Notes: generated by a model from the letters alone, not told the origin. DNA of 64,000 nt from Streptomyces canus (GCF_030815415.1 NZ_JAUSWW010000001.1:868001-932000), one strand, 5' to 3'. Positions 44,007-53,357 are shown, counted from the first letter of the stretch. Translations and numbers: made by a program.

Positions 44007-45213
44007 TCAGCGCGGCGTTCCGTACCCGTGAATCCCCGGGATGGCGAGTTGTCCGCCCGTCTGTCCTGCCTGGTCGATGTCGGCGTCGTCCAGGCTGAGT
44101 TGAAGCTTGAGACCGAGTTTGCCGATCGTTTCGTAGAGCCACTCCGGGACGGTGTCCGGGGTGAGATGCACGCGGAGGACGGGCGGTGCGGGAAGGTTTT
44201 CGACGCCGGAGACGGTACCTGTCAGGCTTTCCACGTACATGGTGATCTCGTCGCCCTCGAGGGTGGACGTGGAGCCGGGCGCTCCGTCGATGTGCTGGAT
44301 CTGCGGGCCGACGGGCACCGCCATCTTCAGGTCGCGGATCGTGACAGCCGCCGCGGAGAACTTGAGTACCCGCTTCGGTCCGGCGGCCGTGTTCACGGTC
44401 ACCACTCCCTGGAAGACGAGGTCGTGCAGGTCGAGGCGGCTCCCCCGCATGTTCCAGGCCTCGGCGGAGAATCGGCCGGCCTGATGCTCCTCGGGGGCTT
44501 TTCATGTCACTGATGTCGCAGGTGCGAGCGGTTTCCCGGGCGGGCTCCGGTCGGGGCGACGGGTGGCCGGGGGCAGGCGATGGGGGCGTCGTGGGCAGCC
44601 GGGGCCCGGACGGTGCTGTGGCCTCTGGCGTCGATGCGGCCGGGCTTGGTGAGGGGCTCGCGAGGGGTGAGGGGCTCGCGTCAGGTGACGGGCTTTGCTG
44701 CTCGGCGTCGTCGCGGAGGAGCGAACCGAGGATGTCCGTAAGGCTTGTTGTGGCGGAGGTCGCACTGGGTGAGGGGGTGGGAGTGGCGGGCGGTGCCGGG
44801 GGCGGGGCCGCTCCCTCGTCGTCCGGGTGCTGCGGCGGCTTGGCGTGCTCTCCGCTCGGGTGAGGGCTGGACGTGCGGGGATCAGCGGACGGGGTGGCGC
44901 TTGCGGGAGCGCTCGTCGCCGAAGGTGATGTGCCGTCGGGACGGGCACAGTCGACACCGCGGCTTCCCGGCCCGCCCGGCCCCTCTTCGGAAACGGAGAG
45001 CGCCGCGGTGGCGCTCGTGTCGACGGACTCGGGCAGACGTTGACTGCCCAGGATGAGGGCGGTCGGCAGCGCGGTCAGCGCGAGAGCCCTCCCGACCGGC
45101 AGACGCAGGCGCGTCAGCGCGGACGTACGGGGGCCGGCGTGTCGGCCTCTCGGCAGTCGAACGAGGCGGGCTTCCGCGGCCTCGCCGCGAGTGTCGGGCG
45201 ACTGGTCGCTCAC
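44007..45213 (-). pseudogene. Third gene of the DUF6230/DUF6114 operon, frameshifted
   Basis: The gene starts GTG 45213 in a four-base overlap with the DUF6114 gene. It has a membrane anchor near residue 40 (ALALTALPTALILG), a long Pro/Ser/Thr/Ala linker, and up to TCDISDM (44500) is in one frame. At a run of four A (about 44500) sense moves by one base into APEEHQAGRFSAEAWNMRG and the beta-rich domain ending AIPGIHGYGTPR at 44007. One extra A explains everything, so the gene is broken or the base call wrong. Relatives are annotated variously; function unknown. Confidence 0.75.
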
Positions 45214-45692
45214 TCCCCCTCTCCTCCCGCCCGGCCGACGACGGCTGACGGCCCCTCAGCGCCGTCGGGTATGGGCGCCGGGCCCCCGTTCACCGGGCCC
45301 CACGCCAGAGCCAGGAGTCCTCCCGTCGCCGCGAGCAGCGTGCCGACGAAGAATCCGCCGAAATTGGAGATGGGAAGCGACAGCACGCCGAGGAACACCG
45401 CGACGCAGCCGGCGAAGAACCTGATGATCGGCTGGAACCAGAGGAGGCCGCCAAGGACGATCAGCGTCAGGCCGATGACCAGGGACCCGGCCCCCGCGGT
45501 GGTGGACATCGCCACGGACAAGGCGCCCAGGGACAGATTGAAATAGGGGAAGTAGATGATGGGCGCAGCGGCAAGGAGCACCAACAGTCCCGCCCAGAAC
45601 GGGCGGGTGCGCCGCCAGGCCCGGAAGTCCTGGCGGGCGCGGGTGAAGCCGCTGACACGGTGGGGGTGAGCGGGTGCGCCGGCACTCGTCAT
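45210..45692 (-). CDS. DUF6114 domain membrane protein
   Basis: 160 residues with four hydrophobic segments (WAGLLVLLAAAPIIYFPYF, GSLVIGLTLIVLGGLLWF, IRFFAGCVAVFLGVLSLP, NFGGFFVGTLLAATGGLLAL). This is the conserved Streptomyces protein that follows DUF6230 genes. I start at 45692 (MTSAGAPAHPH) after GGGAGCTGCC. The stop overlaps the next GTG (GTGA). Role unknown; a membrane partner of the secreted DUF6230 protein is inferred from constant linkage. Confidence 0.82.
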   Translation of the reverse strand: MTSAGAPAHPHRVSGFTRARQDFRAWRRTRPFWAGLLVLLAAAPIIYFPYFNLSLGALSVAMSTTAGAGSLVIGLTLIVLGGLLWFQPIIRFFAGCVAVFLGVLSLPISNFGGFFVGTLLAATGGLLALAWGPVNGGPAPIPDGAEGPSAVVGRAGGEGE

Positions 45693-45822
45693 GTGGCAGC
45701 TCCCAATTCTTGAGCGAGTCATGGGTCCGTGGGGGGATGAGGACGCCGACGCCCCGGACCGTCGCCGGCAGCGCTTCCGCGCGCTTTTCCATGCGCCGGC
45801 GACGACGGGGGGCCGGCCGAGG

Positions 45823-46437
45823 TCAGAAGCAGTCGTGCCGGCCGGCCGCGATGTTCATGTGCAGGCCTGCCAGTTCGAACGTTCCGGCGGTCGTGGCCCA
45901 GACCTTCTGGTGGGCGTCGATGATCTCGACCTTGTCGGCCTGCTGGGCGTAGCCGTTGGGGTCGACCTTGTCCTTCGGGTTGACCTGACCCTTGGTCATG
46001 GAGCCGGTGGCGACGCCGATGTCGACGTTGGTGAAGGTGCCCTTCTTGGCCTGGAGGTCGGTCATGTCGATGTACAGGTCCTTGGCCTTGACCGGCGTAC
46101 CCGACCCGCCGGCCTTGAGCGTCATCGTGTAGGTCCCCAGTACGGGAATGTCCACCGGCACGGACTGGCACATGTCGGTGACCGTCGCGTCCTTGATGGA
46201 CGAGACGGAGACGGGCACGTGCTTGCCGTTCTTGGCGACGTCGACTGTGGCGTAGTTGCCGAATCCGGTGCCGCTCAACTTGCCGGCCGAGACCTGGAAG
46301 TCGGAACCGGAGATGCTGAACGAAGCGGCCAGCGCGCCCTGAGCCATGGAGACGGCGACCGCGGCCGTGGCGGCCACCGTCGGCACCGCACCGATGGCGA
46401 AGCGCTTCCAGTGGGTCTTGCCGATTCGCTGGGACAT
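45823..46437 (-). CDS. DUF6230 family secreted protein
   Basis: 204 residues. Basic start (SQRIGKTHWKRF), hydrophobic signal ending ALAASFS, then a beta-rich mature domain (FSISGSDFQVSAGKLSGTGF, VDIPVLGTYTMTLKAGGSGT). Older annotations call these cholesterol esterases without catalytic support; no Ser hydrolase motif is visible. First gene of the three-gene operon with DUF6114 and the frameshifted gene. GGAG precedes the ATG. Its promoter faces the MerR gene across 275 bases with palindromes. Confidence 0.85.
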   Translation of the reverse strand: MSQRIGKTHWKRFAIGAVPTVAATAAVAVSMAQGALAASFSISGSDFQVSAGKLSGTGFGNYATVDVAKNGKHVPVSVSSIKDATVTDMCQSVPVDIPVLGTYTMTLKAGGSGTPVKAKDLYIDMTDLQAKKGTFTNVDIGVATGSMTKGQVNPKDKVDPNGYAQQADKVEIIDAHQKVWATTAGTFELAGLHMNIAAGRHDCF

Positions 46438-46605
46438 GGTGTGGTTCTCCGTTGTCGAGGCGTACGAGACGACCGGACCCAGAACTGGCTGGGCGGGCCC
46501 GGGGCAGGGGGAAGAACTGCGGCCGGGTGCGGCCGCGTCGGTGCGGGCGACTTCCACGGGAGCACGTTTGTCCATGCGCACGGAGCAGCGGGCACACCGC
46601 AGAGG

Positions 46606-46654
46606 CACTCGATAGTGTCGCTACCGAGCGCCTGATAGTGGCACTATCGAGTCG
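46606..46654. promoter_or_regulatory. Repeated GATAGTG/CACTATC operator
   Basis: The palindrome GATAGTG-G-CACTATC lies at about 46634-46648, and a second partial copy GGCACTCGATAGTGTCG at 46605-46621. They are in the divergent gap between the DUF6230 operon (leftward) and the MerR gene (start 46712). The spacing fits control of both directions by the MerR protein (inference). Confidence 0.6.
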
Positions 46655-46711
46655 GGTGGGGCAACCCCCGGTAACGCGATACTGGTGGGACAGTTGAGCG
46701 TGAGGGAGCGC

Positions 46712-47431
46712 ATGAGGATTTCAGAGCTCAGCCGACGGTCCGGGGTACCGGCGGCGACCATCAAGTACTACCGCCGGGAAGGGCTGCTCCCCGAGGGCCG
46801 CGCGCTCAACCCGACCACGGTCGAATACGACGAGGAGCACCTCCAGCGGCTCCGCCTGATCCGTTCCCTCATCCAGCTCGGCGGGCTCTCCGTCGCCCGG
46901 ACCCGTGAAGTGCTCGAAGCCGTCGACCGCCCGCTGGACGCGTTCGAGACCCTGGGCGTCGTCCACCACGCGCTGCCCGTTCCGTCCGCGGAGACGGAGG
47001 ACCCGACCGGGAAGCGTGGCGAGGACGGCGAGGACGGCACCGGTCCGGACAGCGCCGCCGGCGAGGTGGCACCGGCCGGAGCCGCCGCGAGGGTCGAGGC
47101 TCTCATCGAGAACATGGGCTGGCAGATCTCCGACGCGTCGCCGCACCGCCCGGCTCTCGCCGAAAGCCTCGCGGCACTCAGCCGCCTCGGCACCGACTAC
47201 ACGGCCGACGACCTCGTCCCTTATGCACGGCTCGCCACCTCCACCGCGGACCTGGACTTCGCGCAGTTCGACGGGATCGAGGACCGCATCGCCCTCGCCG
47301 AGCGAGCGGTGGTCCTCACCGTGCTGTTCGAGCCGGTCGTCAGGCTGCTGCGACGGCTGGCCCAGGAGGACGCGAACCACCGTCGCCACCAGCGCCGGGC
47401 GGGCGGGCGGGGTGAGCAGCCGACGGAGTGA
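46712..47431 (+). CDS. MerR family transcriptional regulator
   Basis: 239 residues. The N-terminal winged helix is MRISELSRRSGVPAATIKYY then RREGLLPEGRALN, with the second wing and dimer helix around LIQLGGLSVARTREVLEAVD. The C-terminal half is a ligand-type helical domain with an acidic low-complexity insert (KRGEDGEDGTGPDS). No metal Cys pair, so it is not a metal sensor of the classical sort. ATG at 46712 follows GAGGGAGC. Divergent from the DUF6230 operon. Confidence 0.92.
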   Translation: MRISELSRRSGVPAATIKYYRREGLLPEGRALNPTTVEYDEEHLQRLRLIRSLIQLGGLSVARTREVLEAVDRPLDAFETLGVVHHALPVPSAETEDPTGKRGEDGEDGTGPDSAAGEVAPAGAAARVEALIENMGWQISDASPHRPALAESLAALSRLGTDYTADDLVPYARLATSTADLDFAQFDGIEDRIALAERAVVLTVLFEPVVRLLRRLAQEDANHRRHQRRAGGRGEQPTE

Positions 47432-47500
47432 ACCGTCGGTGGGGTGGCCAGACGGCAGGACACCGGCATGTACTCCCGCTCACGCCATGAAGACGCAGCA

Positions 47501-47538
47501 GGGGCCGAAGTGCCGCGTGGGGAAGGCACTTCGGCCCC
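47501..47538. terminator. Bidirectional terminator hairpin
   Basis: Perfect 14-base arms GGGGCCGAAGTGCC (47501-47514) and its complement (47525-47538) around a ten-base loop, between the convergent ends of the MerR gene (47431) and the MMPL gene (47583). Confidence 0.85.
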
Positions 47539-47582
47539 TTGCCGGGTTCAGGCCCCGACCGGGTTTCGGACTCCGACAGGGG

Positions 47583-49757
47583 TCAGACCCCGACAGGGAC
47601 CGGCTTGTCGGCCTCTGCCGGGAGGTCGCCCTCCTTGATGCCGAACCGGTCGTAGAAGCGGGCGAGCGGGCCCGGAGCCCACCAGGCCGCCCTGCCCAGC
47701 AGCCTCATGACGGCCGTTCCCAGCAGGACCCGCACCACCAGCACGTCCGCCAGGACCGCGAACACCATGCCGACGCCGAAGAGCTTGATGGTCAGCACAT
47801 CGCTCATCCCGATCGCCGCGAGCGGCACACACATCAGCACCGCGGCGCTCACGACCAGGCGGCCGATGGACTGCAGCCCGGTCGCCACGGCCTCCGTGCT
47901 GTCGCCCTGCTTGTCGTACTGCTCCCGCATCCGGGACACCAGGAACACCTCGTAGTCCATGGAGAGTCCGAAGATCAGCGCGAACAGCATGATCGGCATG
48001 TTGGGCTCGATGTTGCCCGTCGGGTCGAAGCCGAGCAGGTGGTGCAGATGACCGTCCTGGAAGATCCAGACCAGGACACCGAAGGTCGCGGTCAGCGACA
48101 GCATGTTCATCGCGATCGCCTTCAGCGGCAGCAGCACCGAGCCGAACGCGAGGAACAGCAGGATGTACGTCATCACCGCGATGTAGAGCAGCATCCACGG
48201 CAGGGTCTCGCCGAGCGCGTCCAGGGTGTCGTCGTACACCGCCGACTCGCCGCCGAAGTACGCCCGGGCGCCCGGCGGTTCGGGGACGTCCTTGAGCCGG
48301 TTCACCAGGTCGCGCGCGTGGGTCGAGACGGGATTGCCGTCGAAGGTGACCGACACCCGGGCCGTGGTTCCCTCCATGCCGCTGATCCGGGCGCCCGTGG
48401 CGCCCTCGGTGGCGCCGAGCCGCTCGGCGTACGCCTTCAGTGCCGCGCCCTGCTCCTTCGAGGTCCCGTCGGACTTCAGGACGAGCAGCGAGTCGATGGA
48501 CTTCACCGCGTCGCCGTCGAAGTCGTGCTCCATGGCGTTGAAGACCTGGCGGCCCTCGGAAGTGCTCGGCAGCTGCTGCGCGTTGATGGAACCGAACTCG
48601 ATCCTGGAGAACGGCAGGGCGAGCGTCAGCAGCAGGCCCACCGCGCCCACCACCACGAACCACCGCCGCCGCATCAGGCCGTGCCCGAACCGGTACCAGG
48701 CACCCTCACCTGCCGCCGTCGGAGGAGTGGCCTTCCTGCGACGCAGCGGGAAGGCGTTGACCTTCGGTCCCATGACGGCGAGCAGCGCGGGCAGCGCGAC
48801 CAGTGAGAAGAGCACCGCCAGCAGGACCGCTGCCACACCGCCGTACGACATCGACTTCAGGAAGGTCGACGGGAAGAGGGTCAGGCCGGCCAGCGCCGCC
48901 GCGACCGTGGTGCCGGAGACCATCACGGTGCGGCCGGCCGTGGCGAGGGTGCGCCCGATCGCCTCTTCGCCGGTGTGGCCGGCCGCCAGTTCCTCGCGGT
49001 AGCGGCTCACGATCAGCAGGCCGTAGTCGATGGCGACCGCGAGACCCAGAATCGTGACCAGGCTCATGGAGAACACGGAGACGTCGGTGATGTTGGCGAT
49101 GGTCCGCAGGACGGCCATCGAGCCGAGGATGGAGAGCACGCCGACGATCAGCGGGAGGAAGGCCGCGGCCAGACCGCCGAACACGACCAGAAGGAGCAGG
49201 AAGAGCACGGGGGCCGAGATGATTTCCGCGGTTCTCAGGTCATGTTCGATCTTCGCGCTGGCCTGGTGGCCGGTGGGCACCGTTCCGCCTTGGAGGGTCT
49301 GCAGACCGGGTGCCGGGATCTTGTCCTTGACCGCCTCGTACGCGTCCTCCTTGGCCTTCTCGGTGCTGCCGTGGAGGTTCAGGGCGACGTAGGTGGCGTG
49401 CCGGCCATGACTGACCTGCGCCGGCATCTTGGTGGTCCAGAAGTCCAGGTAGCCGGTCACCTCCGACGTCGGCAGCGACTCCAGCTGCCGGACGACCGCC
49501 TGCCGGAAGGACGGGTCGTCGACGGTGCGGTCCTTGTCGCGGTAGACGATCACCGCGTCGGGTGTCCGCTGCGGGAACGCCTTCTCGGCGATGTGCGCCG
49601 CCCGCACGCTGTCCGAGCCGGGGTCCTGGAAGCCGAGCGGTGTCAGGGAGCCGAAGACTCCGGCGCCGTAGGCCCCGGACAGGACGGCGAACAGCACGGT
49701 CAGCATCAGCAGGGGCTTTCGCCTGCGGTGGAGCAGACGCCCGAATCTTTCAAACAT
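47583..49757 (-). CDS. MMPL family (RND-like) transporter
   Basis: 724 residues with the repeated MMPL architecture: an N-terminal membrane helix, an extracytoplasmic loop domain, five helices, then the same pattern again. Family signatures are GLAVAIDYGLLIVSRYREEL in the first half and LIFGLSMDYEVFLVSRMREQ in the second. MMPL proteins export lipids or drugs with proton energy. AGGAG precedes the ATG at 49757. Divergent from a TetR gene (50080) across a region with repeated operators, a typical repressor-exporter pair. Cargo unknown. Confidence 0.95.
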   Translation of the reverse strand: MFERFGRLLHRRRKPLLMLTVLFAVLSGAYGAGVFGSLTPLGFQDPGSDSVRAAHIAEKAFPQRTPDAVIVYRDKDRTVDDPSFRQAVVRQLESLPTSEVTGYLDFWTTKMPAQVSHGRHATYVALNLHGSTEKAKEDAYEAVKDKIPAPGLQTLQGGTVPTGHQASAKIEHDLRTAEIISAPVLFLLLLVVFGGLAAAFLPLIVGVLSILGSMAVLRTIANITDVSVFSMSLVTILGLAVAIDYGLLIVSRYREELAAGHTGEEAIGRTLATAGRTVMVSGTTVAAALAGLTLFPSTFLKSMSYGGVAAVLLAVLFSLVALPALLAVMGPKVNAFPLRRRKATPPTAAGEGAWYRFGHGLMRRRWFVVVGAVGLLLTLALPFSRIEFGSINAQQLPSTSEGRQVFNAMEHDFDGDAVKSIDSLLVLKSDGTSKEQGAALKAYAERLGATEGATGARISGMEGTTARVSVTFDGNPVSTHARDLVNRLKDVPEPPGARAYFGGESAVYDDTLDALGETLPWMLLYIAVMTYILLFLAFGSVLLPLKAIAMNMLSLTATFGVLVWIFQDGHLHHLLGFDPTGNIEPNMPIMLFALIFGLSMDYEVFLVSRMREQYDKQGDSTEAVATGLQSIGRLVVSAAVLMCVPLAAIGMSDVLTIKLFGVGMVFAVLADVLVVRVLLGTAVMRLLGRAAWWAPGPLARFYDRFGIKEGDLPAEADKPVPVGV

Positions 49758-49982
49758 GGAGACTCCTGGATAAGTGGGAAGTTGCTGTCAGCCGTTGCTG
49801 GGGCCGGCCTTCGACCAGCAGGCCGGGCTGCTGCTTCTGGAGGAAGTGACCGGCGTCGTAGGCGGCCTTCTCCTCACGGCTGAGGACAGGGGCGGTCTGG
49901 TAGCCAGGCACCGGTTCAGGCCGCGTGGGACTCGTACGCAGGCCCTCACGTCAGGTGCGCTTTCGATGTCCGCCCAAGGAAC

Positions 49983-50065
49983 CATAACAGTGTTTTGATT
50001 GCTCGCCTCAAGCCCGGCAGGCGCTTCGAAGCCACCAAGGGAGGGAGCATTCATAACGGTGTTGT
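49983..50065. promoter_or_regulatory. Repeated CATAAC operator between exporter and TetR genes
   Basis: CATAACAGTGTTTT at 49983-49996 and CATAACGGTGTTGT at 50052-50065, in the same orientation 69 bases apart. Each is an imperfect dyad around the GTGTT core. One lies close to the TetR start, the other towards the MMPL promoter. Binding by the adjacent TetR protein is inferred. The remaining 49758-49982 holds no gene. Confidence 0.55.
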
Positions 50066-50079
50066 AATACGCTGGCACC

Positions 50080-50757
50080 ATGGCCAAGCCCAAGACACAT
50101 GACGAAGCGCTCCGGCTCAAGCTCCTGCACCGCGCGGCGGCCACGGTCTTCGAGCGGGGCACGGCCGCGCTGAGCCTGCGACAGCTCGCCGCCGACGCGA
50201 AGACCTCGACCACGGCGGTCTACTCGCTCTTCGGCAGCAAGGCCGGGCTGCTCAGCAGCCTGTACCAGGAGGCCGTGCGGCTCTTCGTCGAGCGCCTGGC
50301 CACCGTCCGCCCGTCGGACGACCCGGCCGGCGACGTGATCCGGATCGGGCTGGCCTATCGCGAGTACGCCGTCGCCAACCCGCACCTCTACGCGATCCTC
50401 TTCTCCGACCGCAGCGCCCAGTGCCCGTCCGACGCGGACAGGCCGCGCGAGGTCGTCGAGACGTACCGGCCCCTCGTCGACGCCGTGCACCGCGGACAGC
50501 TCGCCGGGCAGTTCGGGCCCACGTCCGACCCCGAGGTCGTCGCACTGTCGGTCTGGGGAACGGCCCACGGCCTGGTGTCCCTGGTGCTGTCCGGGAACGA
50601 GCCGCCGGAGCTCGCGGTCGCCGACTGCTACGAGCAGGCGCTGCGGGCGTTGGTAACGGGATGGCGGGACAGCGAGGAGCCGGTTGCCGGGTTCGCAGGT
50701 TCGGGCTCCCGCACCCCAGGTGCCGGCGCGAGTGACATTCGCCCCGCAAGCACATAA
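50080..50757 (+). CDS. TetR/AcrR family regulator of the MMPL exporter
   Basis: 225 residues. DNA-binding domain: ALRLKLLHRAAATVFERGTA, then LRQLAADAKTSTTAVYSLFG and SKAGLLSSLY. The C-terminal domain resembles WHG-type TetR (YREYAVANPHLYAILFS, LSVWGTAHGLVSLVLSG). The last 30 residues are a Gly/Ser-rich tail. Divergent from the exporter gene, the classical arrangement for a drug-responsive repressor. Confidence 0.92.
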   Translation: MAKPKTHDEALRLKLLHRAAATVFERGTAALSLRQLAADAKTSTTAVYSLFGSKAGLLSSLYQEAVRLFVERLATVRPSDDPAGDVIRIGLAYREYAVANPHLYAILFSDRSAQCPSDADRPREVVETYRPLVDAVHRGQLAGQFGPTSDPEVVALSVWGTAHGLVSLVLSGNEPPELAVADCYEQALRALVTGWRDSEEPVAGFAGSGSRTPGAGASDIRPAST

Positions 50758-50851
50758 GGCGGGCACACCGCGCCCATCACCGGCTCCCCAGAACGCACGC
50801 GGCGCCACGCCCCCAACACGCAGGGACTCTCGCAGCTCGGGCTTGCGCGCG

Positions 50852-50890
50852 GAAACCGATCAGTTTACGGTGGTGAAACTGATCGGTTTC
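50852..50890. promoter_or_regulatory. Paired AAACCGATC operator, reductase-permease promoter
   Basis: GAAACCGATCAGTTT at 50852-50866 and its exact reverse complement at 50876-50890, nine bases apart. Each half is itself a near-palindrome of the type AAACCGATCGGTTT. The pair lies 45-83 bases before the Fe-S reductase start. The same box recurs at 53546 and 54273-54311, so it defines a local regulon. Confidence 0.8.
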
Positions 50891-50934
50891 TCGCTGTGAG
50901 GGCGAGTCTCGACCCCCAATCCCCAGGAGTACGG

Positions 50935-52062
50935 ATGACTGCCGCGCGCGACGCCGACGGGCAACCGACGACCCCGGCTCCCCGGCTTCCGGCGAAGTTG
51001 GCCGCCCACCCGTCGGTACAGGCTGTACTGGCCCGGCGCAGGGCCGGTGCCGCGGTGAGTCCGCCGGGGGTGATCGACGCGGAATGGCTGCGCGAGCTGT
51101 GCCTGGCGGCCGGCGCGGACGATGCTGCGGCGGTGAGCCTCGACCACCCCGACCTGGCCGGTGAGCGCGAGCACGTACAGTCCGCGCTGCCCGGCACCCG
51201 CACCCTGATCGCGATGGCGATCCGAATGAACCGCGACAACTGCCGCTCCCCCGCCCGAAGCGTGGCCAACCAGGAGTTCCACCAGAGCGACGAGAAGGCC
51301 AACCACGCCGCGCGCGGTGTCACCCAGGCACTCCAGGACGCCGGCTACCGGGCCCTCAATCCTTCGGTCGGCTTCCCCCAGGAGATGGACCGATTCCCCG
51401 GGCGCATCTGGGTGGTGGCGCACAAGACGGTCGCGGTGGCCGCGGGGCTCGGTGTGATGGGCCTGCATCGCAATGTCATCCACCCGAAGTTCGGCAGCTT
51501 CGTCCTGCTGGCCACCGTCCTGGTGGACGCCGAGGTGAGCACGTACGGGCAGCAGCTGGACTACAACCCCTGCATCGACTGCAAGTTGTGCGTCGCCGCC
51601 TGCCCGGTCGGCGCCATCGCCAAGGACGGCGCCTTCGACGCCCTGGCCTGCACCACGCACAACTACCGGGAGTTCATGAGCGGGTTCACCGACTGGGCGC
51701 AGACGGTGGCCGACAGCGAGGACGCCGCCGACTACCGCTCCCGGGTCACCGACTCCGAGAGCGCCTCCATGTGGCAGAGCCTGTCCTCACCCCCTGGCTA
51801 CAAGTCCGGCTACTGCCTCGCCGTCTGCCCCGCCGGCGAGGACGTGCTGGGCCCCTACCTGGACGACCGCAAGTCGTTCATGGACACCGTGCTGCGACCG
51901 CTCCAGGACAAGAACGAAACCCTGTACGTCCTGCCGGGCTCCCACGCGCAGGAGTACGCCCGGCGCCGCTTCCCGCACAAGCCCGTCAAGGAAGTGACCG
52001 GCGGCTGGCAGCCCCCGGCGAAGCCTTCCGCGTCCACCGACCGAGAGACACGTACGTCATGA
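50935..52062 (+). CDS. 4Fe-4S reductase, QueG/reductive-dehalogenase-like
   Basis: 375 residues. Two iron-sulfur motifs are visible: CIDCKLCVAACPVGAI (Cys213, 216, 219, 223) and CLAVCPAGED (Cys294, 298), with a further Cys239, enough for two 4Fe-4S clusters. The layout resembles epoxyqueuosine reductase and reductive dehalogenases, which pair the clusters with a corrinoid. The cofactor domain would be residues 50-205 (GLGVMGLHRNVIHPKFGSFV). Not queG itself by context. AGGAG precedes the ATG at 50935. Its stop overlaps the permease start (ATGA). Substrate unknown. Confidence 0.85.
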   Translation: MTAARDADGQPTTPAPRLPAKLAAHPSVQAVLARRRAGAAVSPPGVIDAEWLRELCLAAGADDAAAVSLDHPDLAGEREHVQSALPGTRTLIAMAIRMNRDNCRSPARSVANQEFHQSDEKANHAARGVTQALQDAGYRALNPSVGFPQEMDRFPGRIWVVAHKTVAVAAGLGVMGLHRNVIHPKFGSFVLLATVLVDAEVSTYGQQLDYNPCIDCKLCVAACPVGAIAKDGAFDALACTTHNYREFMSGFTDWAQTVADSEDAADYRSRVTDSESASMWQSLSSPPGYKSGYCLAVCPAGEDVLGPYLDDRKSFMDTVLRPLQDKNETLYVLPGSHAQEYARRRFPHKPVKEVTGGWQPPAKPSASTDRETRTS

Positions 52063-53357
52063 GTGGCATTCACCCCTTCCGCGTCCTGCGCGCCAAGCCC
52101 CTGTGGATCGCGAACGGCGTCATCACGGGCGTGCTCGCCCTGCTGTTCGCCGTGTTCTACGTCGGCGCGAACATCGACCCGGTCGATCACATGACCAAGT
52201 TGCCCGTCGGCCTGGTCAACGCCGACAAGGGAGCCGTCGTCGGCGGCAAGCAGGTCAGCCTCGGGGACCGGATCACCGAGTCGATCAAGAAGTCGACCGC
52301 GAGCGGGGACAAGATCGACTGGAAGGTGATGGACGAGAAGGAGATGAAGGACGAACTCGGCGAGGGCAAGCTGTACGGCGCGCTCGTCGTCCCGGCCGAA
52401 TTCACCTCGTCCGCCACCGCGTTGACCGGCCCCGGGACCACCGGGACCCCCGTCCGTCCGACGCTGACGGTGCTGACCAACCAGTCCGCCGGCAGCGTGG
52501 GATCGAGCCTGGCCCGGGCGGCGACGACGCAGGCGGCCGAGAACGCCTCGCTCCAGGTGGGCAGGGAACTGACCGCCCAGAGCGGGACCGTGCAGGCAAA
52601 ACTGCCCGCGGCGGCACAACTCCTCCTTGCCGATCCGGCCGCGGTCACCGTCAAGGACGGCCATCGGCTCGACTCGCACAGCGGCCTGGGCCTGACGGCG
52701 TTCTATTACGCGCTCGTCCTCGTGGTCTGCGGCATGCTCTCCGCCAATGTCATCAGCGGCCAGGTCGACCACGCCCTCGGCTACACCCACAACGACATGG
52801 GCCCGCTGCGCCTGCACCGCCCGCTGATCCGGGCGACCCGGGTGCAGACCCTCGCCATCAGCAGCACCCTCATGGCTGTTCTGTCCCTGCTGATGGCCAC
52901 CCTGGTCATGGTGGGTGCGGTCGGCCTCATGGGGATGGACGCCGCCCATCTGCCGCTGCTGTGGCTGTACTCGGTGTGCGCCATCGCGGTCTCCGGGATC
53001 GGTGCGCTCACCCTCCTGGCCGTCTTCGGTACGCCGGGCATGCTGGTGGTCACGCTGGTCTTCATCGGGATGGCGGTGCCGACGGCCGGCGCCACCACTC
53101 CGCTCCAGGCGCTGCCCGGCTTCTACCGCTTCCTCGCGGAGTTCGAGCCGCTGCGACAGATCACCGGTGGCATCCGTTCGATCCTCTATTACGACGCCCA
53201 GGGTGACGCGGGGCTGACGCGGGGCTGGGTGATGATGGCCGCCGGTCTCGTGACGGCCGCACTGTTCGGCTTCGGCGCGCTGAGGTGGTACGACCGCAAG
53301 GGGCTGCACCGCATCCCGGCCGAGACGAAGCCCGAGAAGGCCGCCGTCCCCGCGTAG
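52059..53357 (+). CDS. YhgE/Pip-type ABC-2 family membrane protein
   Basis: 432 residues. One N-terminal membrane helix (IANGVITGVLALLFAVFYVG) is followed by a large extracytoplasmic domain to about residue 215 (LPVGLVNADKGAVVGGKQVS is the YhgE/Pip signature). Then come about five C-terminal helices (FYYALVLVVCGMLSANVIS, LMAVLSLLMATLVMVGAVG, LTLLAVFGTPGMLVVTLVF). The family covers ABC-2-like permeases and phage-infection proteins. No ATPase gene is next to it. Start overlaps the reductase stop, so both are made together. Cargo unknown. Confidence 0.88.
   Translation: MSGIHPFRVLRAKPLWIANGVITGVLALLFAVFYVGANIDPVDHMTKLPVGLVNADKGAVVGGKQVSLGDRITESIKKSTASGDKIDWKVMDEKEMKDELGEGKLYGALVVPAEFTSSATALTGPGTTGTPVRPTLTVLTNQSAGSVGSSLARAATTQAAENASLQVGRELTAQSGTVQAKLPAAAQLLLADPAAVTVKDGHRLDSHSGLGLTAFYYALVLVVCGMLSANVISGQVDHALGYTHNDMGPLRLHRPLIRATRVQTLAISSTLMAVLSLLMATLVMVGAVGLMGMDAAHLPLLWLYSVCAIAVSGIGALTLLAVFGTPGMLVVTLVFIGMAVPTAGATTPLQALPGFYRFLAEFEPLRQITGGIRSILYYDAQGDAGLTRGWVMMAAGLVTAALFGFGALRWYDRKGLHRIPAETKPEKAAVPA

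Noticed and set aside
43783..44490. Continuation of the DUF6230-operon third gene past the A run in its original frame
   Set aside because: The continuation is Arg/Pro-rich nonsense, while the neighbouring frame holds a well-formed beta domain. A one-base break is the better reading.
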